Source: Mucilaginibacter pedocola (GTDB lineage: Bacteria; Bacteroidota; Bacteroidia; Sphingobacteriales; Sphingobacteriaceae). From it: a stretch of 64,000 bases of DNA. The notes below the pieces were generated by a model. That model did no database searches, was not told the DNA's origin, and saw nothing but the letters and a program-made list of their open reading frames with translations. A program made the position numbers and the translations under genes. The stretch covers positions 372,001 through 436,000 of the forward strand of contig NZ_MBTF01000023.1 in the NCBI RefSeq assembly GCF_002013915.1, written 5' to 3'. Shown in pieces: positions 49,748 to 60,186 of the stretch. Position 1 is the first letter of the stretch; every line of letters begins with the position of its first letter.

Positions 49748-52700
49748 ATGAACCTATCTTATACAATAAGTAAAATACCATCAACAGGGCATAAAAGGCC
49801 GGCAACAGCGTACATACGGCGTTGTTTAATGCTTTTGGCGCTTACACTGTTTTGCGGTGCCGCCTTTGCCCAAACGGCAAAAATTACCGTAACCGGTAAG
49901 GTAACCGATACTACCGGCGTTAGCCTGCCCGGTGTTACTGTAGGCGTTGTAAATAATAGCAAAGTAGGCACGCTTACCGATGCCAACGGCCGCTTTATTT
50001 TGGATGTGGAAGACGGCGCCAGCCTGCGGATCTCTTTCGTGGGTTTTAAACCGCAAACCTTTGTGGTATCGCCTACCAACAAAACTTTTAACGTGAGCCT
50101 GTCTGAAACCAAGGGGCAGATAGATGAGGTAGTAGTAACCGCCTTTGGTAAAAAGGAGCGCAAGGAAGCCATAGTTGGTTCGGTAACCAGCATAAAACCC
50201 AGCGAACTGAAGATACCCGCCAGTAACTTAACTGCTGCATTGGCGGGGCAGGCGGCAGGTATAGTAGCCTATCAGCGCAGCGGCCAGCCCGGGCAGGATA
50301 ACGCTTCGTTTTTTGTGCGTGGCGTAACCACCTTCGGCTACAAGCAAGATCCGCTTATTTTGATAGATAACGTAGAGCTAACCACATCAGACCTGGCGCG
50401 CCTGCAGGTTGATGATATTGCCAGCTTTACCATATTAAAAGATGCCAGTGCAACTGCATTATACGGCGCACGTGGTGCAAACGGTGTAATATTGGTAAGC
50501 ACCAAAGAGGGTAAAGAAGGCCCGGCTAAGATCAACTTCCGTTCGGAGTACTCCTCATCGCAGGCTACACAAACACCTGAGATAGTTGGCCCCATCGAGT
50601 ACATGAATTTGTATAACGAGGCCTCGCTCACCCGCGACCCTACACTGCCCTTACCTTTCCCCCAAAGCAAAATTGTAAATACGCAGAATACTATTAACGG
50701 TGGCCCGGGCGCTAACCCTTATGTTTACCCTGCGGTAGATTGGCTGGGCATGCTCTTTAAAAAACGTGCAACAACGCAGCGCAATAACCTTAGCGTAAGC
50801 GGCGGTACCGGTTTAGCGCGCTACTACATTACCGGTACTTATAACCAGGATAACGGCGTGCTGAAAACTGATGTGCGTAACAATAACGATAACAACGTAA
50901 AGTTTAAAAACTACCAGCTACGCTCTAACGTAAACCTTAGCCTAACCAAAACTACCGAGGTTATTGTAAGGCTATCGGGCACGTTTAACGAGTATAGTGG
51001 CCCTATCACCACCGATGGTTCTTTTGCTTCCGACTTGTATAACATAGCCATCCACACCAGCCCTGTGCTGTTCCCGGCTTATTACCCTGCCGATGCGGCA
51101 AACGCCAATGCCCAGCACATCCTGTTTGGTAATATAGGCCAGGCAGATGGTACCAGCAGCAACAGCATATTATATAACAACCCATACGCAGCACTTTTAC
51201 GCGGGCACAAAAACTTTTCCGAATCGCGTATGTCGGCACAATTGGAGCTGAACCAAAATTTGAATTTTGTTACCGATGGTTTAAAGTTCCGCACGTTGTT
51301 CAACACCAACAGGCACTCGTATTTCGATTCGCAATTGGCGTACAGCCCTTTCTATTACAACATTGGCTCGTATGACAAGGTTACCGACCAATACACCCTT
51401 ACCTGGCTTAACCCCCAGCCAACAGGTTACAATGTAGCGCAGGAGTACCTTTCATACTCCAAGAACGAGCCTAATGCTGATACCTTTTTGTATCTGCAAA
51501 GTGCAATGGATTATAATAAGGCATTTGGTAACCATAACATCAGCGCTACCTTAATTGGTACTGTGCAGCAAACGGTTTATTCGAGCCAAAAAGACCCTAA
51601 AACCAATACTACCACATTGCAGTACTCGCTGCCGTTCCGTAACCTTGGTTTGGCCGGCCGCTTAACTTACAGCTACAAAAGCAAGTACTTTTTAGAAGGT
51701 AACTTTGGTTATAATGGTTCCGAGCGTTTTAATGCTGCGCACCGCTATGGTTTCTTCCCAACTATTGGTGCATCGTGGGTAGTATCAAACGAGAGCTTCT
51801 GGAACCCCGATATCATTCAGCGTTTAAAGATCCGAGCCAGCCACGGTTTGGTGGGTAACGATGCTATTGGCCAGCAAAGGTTCTTCTACCTATCGGATGT
51901 GAACTTTATTAACGGCCCTAACTATGCACAGTTTGGTTTCAATAACTCTTATGAGCGTAAAGGTGTCTTCATTAACAGTTACGAGAATAACAACATCACC
52001 TGGGAAACATCGAGGCAAACCAACTTAGCGGTTGAGTTTACCGTGCTGAAGAACTTGAACGTAATTGCCGAGGTATACAAAAACCACCGTTACGATATCC
52101 TTCGCCAGCGTTTGGTGCCTTCAAGCGAGGGTTTCGAATCGGCCATCAGTTCTAACCTGGGTGTGGTTGATTCTAAAGGTTTGGATATGTCTGCCGATTA
52201 TAAACAAAGTTTCAGCAATGGTTTATGGGCATCTTTCAGGGGTAACTTTACTTACTCTACCAACAAGTACACTTATATAGAGGAGCCTAATTACAAAGAA
52301 CAATGGAGGCACTTTATTGGCCAGCCCATAAGCCGCGGTTACGGTTATGTTGCCGAACGTTTGTTTGTTGACGACCAGGAGGCCCGCAACTCACCATCGC
52401 AAATATTCAGCGGTACAGGCATTCCCCCTAAAGGTGGCGACATCAAATACCGTGACCTGAACGGCGACGGCAAAATTGATAACCTCGACCTTACCTTTAT
52501 GGGCTACCCGCAAACGCCCGAGATCGTTTATGGTTTCGGTTTCTCAACAGGCTACAAAGGGTTTGATCTTTCGGCCTTCTTCCAGGGGCAGGCAAGGGTA
52601 TCTTTCTTTGTTGACCCTACACGCGTTAGCCCGTTCATCCCAAGCCCCGATGCTTACGTTTATGGTAATACGCAGGTATTGCGCGAGTTTGCCGATAGCC

Positions 52701-53023
52701 ACTGGAGCGAAGAGAACCAGGACCTGTATGCCGCTTACCCAAGGCTGGGCGTAACAAGAGCAGGTATCGAAAACAACTTGCAACCCAGCACCTGGTGGCT
52801 GCGCGATGCCAGCTTTATCAGGCTAAAATCGTTGGAGATAGGTTACACACTGCCAAAAAACCTTACCAAATCGCTTAGGCTTACCAACCTGCGTATTTAT
52901 TTCAATGGGTTGAATTTGGTTACCTGGAGCCCCTTCAAAATGTGGGACCCTGAGCAAGGCGGCAACGGTTTTGCCTACCCCATACAAAAAGTGTTTAACG
53001 TTGGCTTAAACGTGAATTTATAA
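49748..53023 (+). CDS. SusC/RagA-family TonB-linked outer membrane transporter
   Basis: A 1091-residue outer-membrane protein with a signal peptide ending LTLFCGAAFAQ. Residues ~47-125 are a carboxypeptidase-regulatory-like domain (VTGKVTDTTGVSLPGVTV, LRISFVGFKPQTFVV). The TonB box/plug follows (EVVVTAFGKKERKEAIVGSV, PLILIDNVEL, TALYGARGANGVILVSTKEG), then a long 22-strand barrel ending in the usual aromatic-rich FNVGLNVNL. There is no STN domain, so regulation through an anti-sigma factor is not expected. It imports oligosaccharides together with the SusD protein encoded 18 bases downstream. Confidence 0.96.
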   Translation: MNLSYTISKIPSTGHKRPATAYIRRCLMLLALTLFCGAAFAQTAKITVTGKVTDTTGVSLPGVTVGVVNNSKVGTLTDANGRFILDVEDGASLRISFVGFKPQTFVVSPTNKTFNVSLSETKGQIDEVVVTAFGKKERKEAIVGSVTSIKPSELKIPASNLTAALAGQAAGIVAYQRSGQPGQDNASFFVRGVTTFGYKQDPLILIDNVELTTSDLARLQVDDIASFTILKDASATALYGARGANGVILVSTKEGKEGPAKINFRSEYSSSQATQTPEIVGPIEYMNLYNEASLTRDPTLPLPFPQSKIVNTQNTINGGPGANPYVYPAVDWLGMLFKKRATTQRNNLSVSGGTGLARYYITGTYNQDNGVLKTDVRNNNDNNVKFKNYQLRSNVNLSLTKTTEVIVRLSGTFNEYSGPITTDGSFASDLYNIAIHTSPVLFPAYYPADAANANAQHILFGNIGQADGTSSNSILYNNPYAALLRGHKNFSESRMSAQLELNQNLNFVTDGLKFRTLFNTNRHSYFDSQLAYSPFYYNIGSYDKVTDQYTLTWLNPQPTGYNVAQEYLSYSKNEPNADTFLYLQSAMDYNKAFGNHNISATLIGTVQQTVYSSQKDPKTNTTTLQYSLPFRNLGLAGRLTYSYKSKYFLEGNFGYNGSERFNAAHRYGFFPTIGASWVVSNESFWNPDIIQRLKIRASHGLVGNDAIGQQRFFYLSDVNFINGPNYAQFGFNNSYERKGVFINSYENNNITWETSRQTNLAVEFTVLKNLNVIAEVYKNHRYDILRQRLVPSSEGFESAISSNLGVVDSKGLDMSADYKQSFSNGLWASFRGNFTYSTNKYTYIEEPNYKEQWRHFIGQPISRGYGYVAERLFVDDQEARNSPSQIFSGTGIPPKGGDIKYRDLNGDGKIDNLDLTFMGYPQTPEIVYGFGFSTGYKGFDLSAFFQGQARVSFFVDPTRVSPFIPSPDAYVYGNTQVLREFADSHWSEENQDLYAAYPRLGVTRAGIENNLQPSTWWLRDASFIRLKSLEIGYTLPKNLTKSLRLTNLRIYFNGLNLVTWSPFKMWDPEQGGNGFAYPIQKVFNVGLNVNL

Positions 53024-53041
53024 CCCTAAAACAGAGAAGAC

Positions 53042-54952
53042 ATGAGATCTTACTATAAATATATCCTGCTGGCGGTTTTTTGTATGACAGGCGTGTCGTG
53101 CAAAAAATACCTCGACGTTGCCCCCGATAATGTGGGTACGCTGGAGTATGCCTTCCGCAACCGTAACGAGGCAGAGAGTTACCTGTTTAGCTGCTACTCC
53201 ACCATGCAGCAACTGAACAACGTAATTTACAACGCCGGCTTTGTTACCTCGGCCGAAGTAATTTACCCCAATAACCTTACCGCCAACTTTTTCGATCAAA
53301 GCGGCTTCAACCTCATCAGGGGTGTGCAAAGTACCGGTGCGCCGGTGTTGAACTACTGGGGCGGTGGTGTTGGTAACGTAAATATTTTCCAGGGTTTGCG
53401 CCGCTGCAACACCATGCTGGAGAATATTGATAAACCTATTGACCTTACCGAACCTGAAAAAAAACGCTGGATAGCCGAGGTGAAATTCCTGAAGGCCTTT
53501 TACCACTACTACCTCATCAGGATGTACGGGCCGGTTATCATCATCGATAAAAGCTTCCCGATAGACGCACCTACCGATTCGCTGAAACGCAAGCGCGCTT
53601 CAACCGACGAATCTTTTGCTTACGTGGTATCGCAATTAGATCAGGCAATTCCCGATCTGCCCGAGACTATCGAAAACCAAACCAAGGAGTTCGGACGTAT
53701 CACCAAATTCATTGCTATGTCGGTTAAAGCGGAGGTTTTAGCTACTGCTGCCAGTCCGCTATTCAATGGCAACCCCGATTATGCCGGTATTACAGATAAA
53801 AGCGGTAAAGCCCTGTTTTCGGCAACTTACGATGCCACCAAATGGAAGGCTGCTGCCGATGCCGCAAAAGCCGCCATTACCGAATGCGAAGCGCGCGGGC
53901 TGCACCTGAATAACACCCCGCCAATTACCGGCGTAAGCACTGCATCAGATGAGATGAAAAAAGTACTTACCCTGCAAAGCGCGGTTACAGGCCGTTGGGA
54001 GCAAAACCCCGAGCTGATATGGGCACTTAATTACGGCTTTAACTACCAGGGCTTTGTTATACCCAAACTAACCAGTGCTGCTGTGGGCATGGCCAATACT
54101 TATCCATCTAACTGGGCGGTGCCTATATCAGAAACTGAACTGTTTTATACTAAGCAGGGCGTGCCTATTAACGAGGATAAAACCTTTGATTATAACGGCC
54201 GCTTTACACCAAAGGCCGGCGACGATGCCAATAAGCATTACATTAAACAAGGTTACGAAACCGCCCAGGGCAACTTCGATCGCGAGGCAAGGTTTTACGC
54301 CAGCTTCGGTTTCGACGGTGGTATTTGGTTCGGCAATGGCAAGGTTAACGAGTCTGATGCGCTTTATGTGCAAGCCAAAGGTATTTTTGCTACAGCCGGG
54401 CCTAAAAGCTTTAACTCTACCAATATCACAGGCATTTGGCCCAAAAAACTGGCTAACTACCTAACCGTGATGGATCAAACCTTTGATGTGAATAACTACC
54501 AGTTGCCTATTATCCGCCTTTCTGGCTTATATCTGCTATACGCCGAATGCCTTAACGAGGCCGAGGGCCCATCGGGTGAGGTATACCGCTATATCGACTT
54601 AGTGAGAACAAGGGCAGGGCTACCCGGCGTGCAGTCTGCCTGGGCAAGCTATTCTACCAATCCTAACAAGCCGGCAAGTAAAGATGGCTTGCGCCAGATC
54701 ATTCACCAGGAGCGCCGTATAGAGCTTGCCTTTGAAGGCCAGATAGGTTGGGACCTGCGCCGCTGGAAAGAGCTGCAGGAAGTATTGAGCAAACCGTTAC
54801 AGGGCTGGAATATAAACGAGGGTAACTCGGCCGCATACTATCGCCCCAATACGGTGCTGATACCTGTTTTTGGTGTAAAGGATTATTTGTTCCCGATATC
54901 TACACAGGATATCATCATCAACGAAAATCTTACGCAAAACCCGTATTGGTAG
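53042..54952 (+). CDS. SusD/RagB-family glycan-binding lipoprotein
   Basis: A 636-residue surface lipoprotein with lipobox GVSC (Cys20, followed by KKYLDV). SusD features are visible: AFRNRNEAESYLFSCYSTMQ, the TPR-like helices with FLKAFYHYYLIRMYGPV, and the C-terminal RRIELAFEGQIGWDLRRWKE and FPISTQDIIINENLTQNPYW motifs. It forms the lid of the SusC transporter and binds the polysaccharide. It follows SusC by 18 bases, and the SusE-like gene starts 42 bases after its stop. Confidence 0.95.
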   Translation: MRSYYKYILLAVFCMTGVSCKKYLDVAPDNVGTLEYAFRNRNEAESYLFSCYSTMQQLNNVIYNAGFVTSAEVIYPNNLTANFFDQSGFNLIRGVQSTGAPVLNYWGGGVGNVNIFQGLRRCNTMLENIDKPIDLTEPEKKRWIAEVKFLKAFYHYYLIRMYGPVIIIDKSFPIDAPTDSLKRKRASTDESFAYVVSQLDQAIPDLPETIENQTKEFGRITKFIAMSVKAEVLATAASPLFNGNPDYAGITDKSGKALFSATYDATKWKAAADAAKAAITECEARGLHLNNTPPITGVSTASDEMKKVLTLQSAVTGRWEQNPELIWALNYGFNYQGFVIPKLTSAAVGMANTYPSNWAVPISETELFYTKQGVPINEDKTFDYNGRFTPKAGDDANKHYIKQGYETAQGNFDREARFYASFGFDGGIWFGNGKVNESDALYVQAKGIFATAGPKSFNSTNITGIWPKKLANYLTVMDQTFDVNNYQLPIIRLSGLYLLYAECLNEAEGPSGEVYRYIDLVRTRAGLPGVQSAWASYSTNPNKPASKDGLRQIIHQERRIELAFEGQIGWDLRRWKELQEVLSKPLQGWNINEGNSAAYYRPNTVLIPVFGVKDYLFPISTQDIIINENLTQNPYW

Positions 54953-54994
54953 GATATATGAACGTGTTTGGCAATCACTAATTTTAAAATACAA

Positions 54995-56236
54995 ATGATG
55001 AAGAAGATATATAAACGCAGATACCTTGCATGCTTTATGCTTGCAGCGGTATTGGTAAGCATGCTGGTGGTATCAGCATGTAAAAAGGCCGAATCGAACA
55101 TTCAGATCGTATCGACCGACAAAACCAAGCCCGGCCCGGTAACTAACGTGAAGGTAGAGAACCTGAACGGCTCGGCACGCCTTACTTATACCCTGCCTAA
55201 CGACAAAAATTTGTTGTACGTTTTGGCACAATACAACATTAACGATAGCCGCAGCCGCGAAACCAAGGCAAGCTATTATACCGATACCATTGTGGTAGAT
55301 GGTTTTGCAAGGGCCAAGGAATATGAGGTAACGCTGTATGCCGTAAGCCGCGCCAACGTAAAATCAGACCCGGTGACGGTGAAGGTAAACCCGGCCACAC
55401 CAAATTACCTGCTGATAAATAACAACCTGGCTATTACGCCCGATTTTGGTGGCGCCAATTTCTTTGGCTTTAACCCCAATAAGGTACCTGTGGCCGTGCA
55501 TGTGATAAATTTTAACGAGGCTACCGGTAAGTACGATGAGCAGGAGCCAACCTACTTAACCGGCGATACGGTGAATGTATCATCGTTAGGTTTCCCGGCA
55601 ACGCCCAGGAAGTTTGGTGTGTTTATTACAGACAGGTTCGGTAACGTATCAGACACGATTTTCAAAACCTTAACGCCGCTATTTGAGGTGGCGCTGGATA
55701 AAAAGAAATTCTTCACCTACCGTTTAGGTACCGATAGCCCTATAGGCTATGGCTGGGAGTTTAGGTATTTCTTCGACGATAACCTTGGCGACCCCGGATG
55801 GCATACCTTAAGCAATCCACTAAAAATAGGGACCTTTGGGATGGGTGTTAGTGCTAAAATAAGCCGTGTGCGCCTGTACAACAGGCTACCCGAAATTTAT
55901 GGTTACCAAAATACTCAGCAGTTTACCATGTGGGGATCTACCAAAGATGCCCCGGCAGATTATACGGCATGGCCGGCTACTGTTACGCCTGTGGGTACCG
56001 TACTGGGCGACTGGGTAAACATGGGCAACTTTGTGTACCCGCAGCCGCCATCGGGTTTGCCGGCAGGGCAGGCCAATGCCGCCGATATTGCTTATGGTGC
56101 CGCGGGGGTAGATTTCAAGATGCCTAATACCGCCCCTAAAGTGAAATTCATCCGTTTTCAGTGTACACGCACCTGGGGCGGGCTCGATTATATCAACGCA
56201 AAAGAAATTACACTGTTTGGCGATCCTACACAGTAA
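54995..56236 (+). CDS. SusE-like surface lipoprotein (DUF4959/DUF5000/DUF5126 type)
   Basis: A 413-residue lipoprotein starting MMKKIYKRRYLACFML with lipobox VSAC. Residues ~35-125 form a fibronectin-like domain (PGPVTNVKVENLNGSARLTY, YEVTLYAVSRANVKSDPVTV). A second beta domain spans ~130-225. The C-terminal ~160 residues form a discoidin-like carbohydrate-binding module (RVRLYNRLPEIYGYQNTQQF, VKFIRFQCTRTWGG, INAKEITLFGD). This order matches the DUF4959-DUF5126-DUF5000 proteins that accompany SusCD pairs and help capture glycans at the surface. An ATG further upstream (54968) lacks a lipoprotein signal and is rejected. Confidence 0.85.
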   Translation: MMKKIYKRRYLACFMLAAVLVSMLVVSACKKAESNIQIVSTDKTKPGPVTNVKVENLNGSARLTYTLPNDKNLLYVLAQYNINDSRSRETKASYYTDTIVVDGFARAKEYEVTLYAVSRANVKSDPVTVKVNPATPNYLLINNNLAITPDFGGANFFGFNPNKVPVAVHVINFNEATGKYDEQEPTYLTGDTVNVSSLGFPATPRKFGVFITDRFGNVSDTIFKTLTPLFEVALDKKKFFTYRLGTDSPIGYGWEFRYFFDDNLGDPGWHTLSNPLKIGTFGMGVSAKISRVRLYNRLPEIYGYQNTQQFTMWGSTKDAPADYTAWPATVTPVGTVLGDWVNMGNFVYPQPPSGLPAGQANAADIAYGAAGVDFKMPNTAPKVKFIRFQCTRTWGGLDYINAKEITLFGDPTQ

Positions 56237-56262
56237 GGTTTAACTCATTAAATTCTTAAGAA

Positions 56263-57480
56263 ATGAAAAATATTTTCCGTGTGATCGTTTTCTTAATGCT
56301 GTTTGCAGCCGTGGCCGGCTGCCGAAAGTATAATGATGATTACAAAACTTTTTTAGACGGGCATGAGATAACTTACCCCGGGCTGGCAGGTGGGTTTGGG
56401 TACCGCGCCGGTAATTTGCGGGCCGTGCTGGTATGGCACCCCAGCCCCGACCCCAGTATAAAAAACTATGTGATAGCCTGGAACAATGGCAAAGATTCGC
56501 TTACTGTTGAGGCTACCAGCCACAGCCCGGCAGATTCTATGGTGGTATCTATCCCTAACCTCAAAGAGTATGTTTATGGCTTCCGGATGGTTGCGCATGA
56601 TAATAGCGGCGGCACATCGGTAGGGCAGGAACTAAACAATGTGCGTGTATACGGACCAGTATACCAATCAACCCTGCTTAACCGAGGCTATGATCTTGCG
56701 CACCCCTATACGCTGAAGGCTGATGGTTCGGTCGACCTGAATTTTGTGAAACCCGACTCGGGCAACGTATCAACCACTATTGAGTACACCACCAATGCAA
56801 GCGGAGCTAAAACCGTGGTGTTGCCGGCTGCATCAAATACGGCCAACCTGCCCGATTTTAAGTTTGGTACCGAAGTAAAGTACCAATCGGCGTACAAGCC
56901 TACACGCAATGCTGCCGACCAGTTTAATACATTAACTAAGGCTACATACCCAACGGTGAAATTAATAGGCGATATCACCATCCTTTTTATTAAGAATGCC
57001 GGCCGCCCAATTTATCGCAAGGATAGTGGCACCGGAAAGTGGGGTCTACTGCGCGATTGGTTGTATAACGATGCCGTAGTAAACCAAAATGGCAACACCG
57101 GCGGCGGCTTCTCTACTGATGATGGTGGCGTAGTACACATGGAATCGAAAGATTGGGGGGCAGCGGTACTTGATAATGGTAAAGTATGGCAGACCTTCGA
57201 CTTGCCTGCCGGTAAGTACGAGGTAGAGTACGAAACAGGTTATAACGGCGGTACCTTTAAAGCTAACGAGTTAGTAGCAAAAGGTAGTACACTCCCCGAT
57301 ATTAATAACCTCGACGGCGCGCTGGCCATCTTCCGTGGCGATCAGGGTAATACCGGTGGTAACCATACCATCAGCTTTACGCTTACCGAAACCACCACGG
57401 TATCGGTAGGTTGGGTAGTACACCTCGAATTATACACCTATCTGCAATTCCGCAGCATTAAACTACGGAAGACCGAGTAA
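56263..57480 (+). CDS. DUF4998 surface lipoprotein (SusF-like position)
   Basis: A 405-residue lipoprotein with lipobox VAGC (Cys20). Residues ~30-240 match DUF4998-type tandem fibronectin-like domains (GNLRAVLVWHPSPDPSIKNY, LKEYVYGFRMVAHDNSGG). The C-terminal ~170 residues form a jelly-roll-like module (GKVWQTFDLPAGKYEVEYET, HTISFTLTETTTVSVGWVV), probably carbohydrate binding. It is the last gene of the SusC/SusD/SusE-like set and is followed by a strong terminator. Confidence 0.85.
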   Translation: MKNIFRVIVFLMLFAAVAGCRKYNDDYKTFLDGHEITYPGLAGGFGYRAGNLRAVLVWHPSPDPSIKNYVIAWNNGKDSLTVEATSHSPADSMVVSIPNLKEYVYGFRMVAHDNSGGTSVGQELNNVRVYGPVYQSTLLNRGYDLAHPYTLKADGSVDLNFVKPDSGNVSTTIEYTTNASGAKTVVLPAASNTANLPDFKFGTEVKYQSAYKPTRNAADQFNTLTKATYPTVKLIGDITILFIKNAGRPIYRKDSGTGKWGLLRDWLYNDAVVNQNGNTGGGFSTDDGGVVHMESKDWGAAVLDNGKVWQTFDLPAGKYEVEYETGYNGGTFKANELVAKGSTLPDINNLDGALAIFRGDQGNTGGNHTISFTLTETTTVSVGWVVHLELYTYLQFRSIKLRKTE

Positions 57481-57510
57481 TATTATAAAAGTTCATAAAG
57501 TTGGTTAAAT

Positions 57511-57542
57511 GCCGGGGAGCAGCAATGTTCTTCGGCTTTTTT
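57511..57542 (+). terminator. Rho-independent terminator of the SusCD operon
   Basis: An 11-bp stem GCCGGGGAGCA/TGTTCTTCGGC (several G-U pairs in the plus-strand RNA) with a GCAA tetraloop, followed directly by TTTTTT. It lies 30 bases after the last lipoprotein gene. The wobble pairs mean it works only in the plus direction. Confidence 0.82.
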
Positions 57543-57555
57543 GTCGAGGGGGTAT

Positions 57556-58485
57556 TTACGCCAGCACCTTTTTCCACTCCCACTGCAAATACTCCAATTT
57601 GGCTTTAAAGATGTAGTGCCTTACTACGTCGGTGGCGATGGTGTAGTCGTCTACATTGGCGTAAAAAATGCGGTAATTGAGGTTGAGTGCCTGCCCGTTT
57701 AGTTGGCAGATGATAATGGCGTTAAGGGTTTGTTCGAAAGACGGGGCGTGTATTGCCTCGGTGTTATCTATTAAGAATTGGCAGGCGCGTTCTAAAAAAT
57801 GCCAATCTATTTCTGCAGAGTTGAAAGCCAGTATACCGGCATTTATTTTTTCTTGCAGTGCTATACCCAAGCCTTCCCTTATTCTTTCCCCCGGCATAGC
57901 GTAAAAAGAGGGAATGGTATCCTGCATATAGTAGTAGGTTTTGGTATTGTAGGAATCTACCAGTTCTTTAGGCGGGGCAAAAAACAGCATGTCGCTATCC
58001 AATTGCACCAGGTAGCGGTTGTTAAGGCGCACATCAACCAGCTTTCGTACCATGGGGTTATTGTCGCGCAAGGCCCGTAGCGCCGGGAACTTTGATGGAG
58101 GCAGCAGCTCCTCTAATTGCTGTTTAATATATTCGGGGCTAACTATGTTAATATTAACAAGCGCCCGTTTTAACAGGTTAATGTGCTGTTGCGACAATGT
58201 GCCATCCGAAAATACATTGATAGCAACCCTGCCATGTAATTGTTTGGCTAAAGAGTAAGCACAGAAGATAGTTTGATGCCAGTATTTTTCGCCGGTGAGG
58301 TAGCTTACCTCCAGCAAAATATCGCTTGTTAATGTAATGGGCGTCAGGGTGGCGGCATGCCTTTTCATGGCCCGTTCGCCCATCTGCATTTTAAGATAAC
58401 CCTTTAGCCCGAAATGAGAAATATTGTACCTGATATTGGCCGTCGGCTTAAAAAAAAGCTGATAAACTAACTTGCCTAAACGCAT
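57556..58485 (-). CDS. GT-A-type glycosyltransferase (family 8-like)
   Basis: A 309-residue cytoplasmic protein. The central LVQLDSDMLFFAPP supplies a DxD-type metal/nucleotide-sugar site (DSD), preceded by KLVDVRLNN and followed by NAGILAFNSAEIDW, the layout of GT8-like transferases. The N-terminal ~45 residues are basic and aromatic and may contact the membrane. It is a lone minus-strand gene between the SusCD operon and the export system. Acceptor and sugar are unknown; it could modify the exported peptide or cell-surface glycans. Confidence 0.78.
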   Translation of the reverse strand: MRLGKLVYQLFFKPTANIRYNISHFGLKGYLKMQMGERAMKRHAATLTPITLTSDILLEVSYLTGEKYWHQTIFCAYSLAKQLHGRVAINVFSDGTLSQQHINLLKRALVNINIVSPEYIKQQLEELLPPSKFPALRALRDNNPMVRKLVDVRLNNRYLVQLDSDMLFFAPPKELVDSYNTKTYYYMQDTIPSFYAMPGERIREGLGIALQEKINAGILAFNSAEIDWHFLERACQFLIDNTEAIHAPSFEQTLNAIIICQLNGQALNLNYRIFYANVDDYTIATDVVRHYIFKAKLEYLQWEWKKVLA

Positions 58486-58694
58486 AGGTGCTTTACAAAT
58501 ACTACCATACGGCTAAAGTAAATGTTTTTGCGGTTTAATTGTGTTGCGCAGGTGGTGTTTTAGTTGATGAGAGTACATATACCCCAGGCACTTTTAAGCT
58601 TCCTTTTCTTCACAACCACAATGGCTAAGAAGTAATGGCTGCAGGTAAAACAAACAGGCATCATCCGCTTGTTGGTATTGATATTATTTACCTC

Positions 58695-60125
58695 ATGCCA
58701 ATTAACTTTACTAAAAAAATATCCGGGGCATTAGCTTTATGCTTCGCAACAAATATGCTCAGTTATGGGCAAACTAAAATCTCGCTTGCACAGGCTATCG
58801 ATAGCGCACTTTCCCGAAACATTGAAGTGCGGCAGGCACAATTTAACCAGTCCATTTCCGACGAGAATTTAAAACTTGCCAAGGGGGCCCAATTGCCAAC
58901 ATTAAATGGTAGCGTGGCTACCTACCGTTTGTTTGGGCGGGCGGTAGACCCAACAACTTACCAGTATGCAGGCACACGCGCCACCGTAGCACAGGGCAAC
59001 TTGTTTGCCGATGTTACCTTATTCCAGGGTTTTGCCAAAATGAACGAGGTGAAGCAAAACAAATACCTGTTAGAGGCCAATAAGAGTAACGTAGCAAAGG
59101 TGAAGAACGACCTTACGCTCGCCGTGCTTTACACCTACCTGCGTGCTTTAACCAATCGCGATTTGCTTACGGCATCTAAGCAGCAGCTGGCCATTGCCAA
59201 AGAAGAATTGGAGCGGCAGCAAAAGTTTTTCAAGGTAGGGCAAAAAACATTGGCCGATCTGTCGCAAGCCAAATCGCAGGTGGCTAACGCGGAGGCTAAC
59301 CAAACCAATGCGCAAAATGAATTGGAGCGCGCCTACCTCACGCTTGCCCATTTTATGGAACGCAGCGATAACACACCCTTTGTGTTGATAGACCCGCCCA
59401 AGAGCGAACTCGATAAACTAAATACCGCCAACACAGTGCCCCAGGTATATGAGCGCGCGCTGCAAACCAACCCCGATATTTTGATAGCGGTAAACAGGCG
59501 CATGGCTTACGAGAAAGGCGTAATGGTGGCGCAGGGCAGGAGGTCGCCAACGCTGTCGTTCGGTGCGGGGCTTAGCACCAGTTATTCCAGCAACCAAAGC
59601 ACGTTGGTAGCTACGCAGGTTACCGGTACGGTGCCTATAGGTGTAGTTTCTAACACCAACGCAACGGTAGTGGCCCCGGTATATCAAACCCAAGCTATCC
59701 CCTTCGCCGACCAGTTGAGCAATAACTTTAACCAGATAGTAGGCCTCTCGCTATACATCCCCATCTCTAACGGCAATCGCACCAATATCAATGTACGGAA
59801 GGCCAAGCTCGATTACCAGAATGCTTTGGCCAACGAAGAACTCACTAAAAATAATTTGAATAAAACCATTGCCGAGGCCGTGTGGGATGTGCACGCTACG
59901 CAAAAGAAATATTCTGCCGCACAGGTAACCTTTAAATCGGCGGTGGATGCTTTCAGGGTGATAAGAGACCGGTATTCGGTAGGGCTGGTAAACAGCCTGG
60001 ATATCAATATAGCAGAAACCGACCGTAATGTAGCCGAGTTCGCACTCATCCAAACCAAATATGACCTGATACTGAAAAGCAAACTGATAGATTATTACTT
60101 AGGTAATAAGATCAGTTTCGAGTAA
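58695..60125 (+). CDS. TolC-family outer membrane channel
   Basis: A 476-residue protein starting at ATG 58695 (MPINFTKKISGALALCF, cleavage after MLSYGQ); an upstream in-frame ATG at 58635 would bury the signal peptide. Two OEP repeats are visible (FKVGQKTLADLSQAKSQVAN and RDRYSVGLVNSLDINIAETD). It lies convergent to the ABC transporter/HlyD pair, separated only by a bidirectional terminator. It is the probable outer-membrane partner of that type I export machine. Confidence 0.9.
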   Translation: MPINFTKKISGALALCFATNMLSYGQTKISLAQAIDSALSRNIEVRQAQFNQSISDENLKLAKGAQLPTLNGSVATYRLFGRAVDPTTYQYAGTRATVAQGNLFADVTLFQGFAKMNEVKQNKYLLEANKSNVAKVKNDLTLAVLYTYLRALTNRDLLTASKQQLAIAKEELERQQKFFKVGQKTLADLSQAKSQVANAEANQTNAQNELERAYLTLAHFMERSDNTPFVLIDPPKSELDKLNTANTVPQVYERALQTNPDILIAVNRRMAYEKGVMVAQGRRSPTLSFGAGLSTSYSSNQSTLVATQVTGTVPIGVVSNTNATVVAPVYQTQAIPFADQLSNNFNQIVGLSLYIPISNGNRTNINVRKAKLDYQNALANEELTKNNLNKTIAEAVWDVHATQKKYSAAQVTFKSAVDAFRVIRDRYSVGLVNSLDINIAETDRNVAEFALIQTKYDLILKSKLIDYYLGNKISFE

Positions 60126-60149
60126 TGAAACATAATAAATTATCTTCCT

Positions 60150-60186
60150 AACGAAACAGCCGCTCTTACTAAGCGGCTGTTTCGTT
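60150..60186. terminator. Bidirectional terminator between the TolC gene and the ABC transporter gene
   Basis: A perfect 15-bp stem AACGAAACAGCCGCT/AGCGGCTGTTTCGTT with a 7-base loop. The right arm abuts the stop codon of the minus-strand ABC transporter gene (60185-60187). No long T-run follows on either side. Confidence 0.72.
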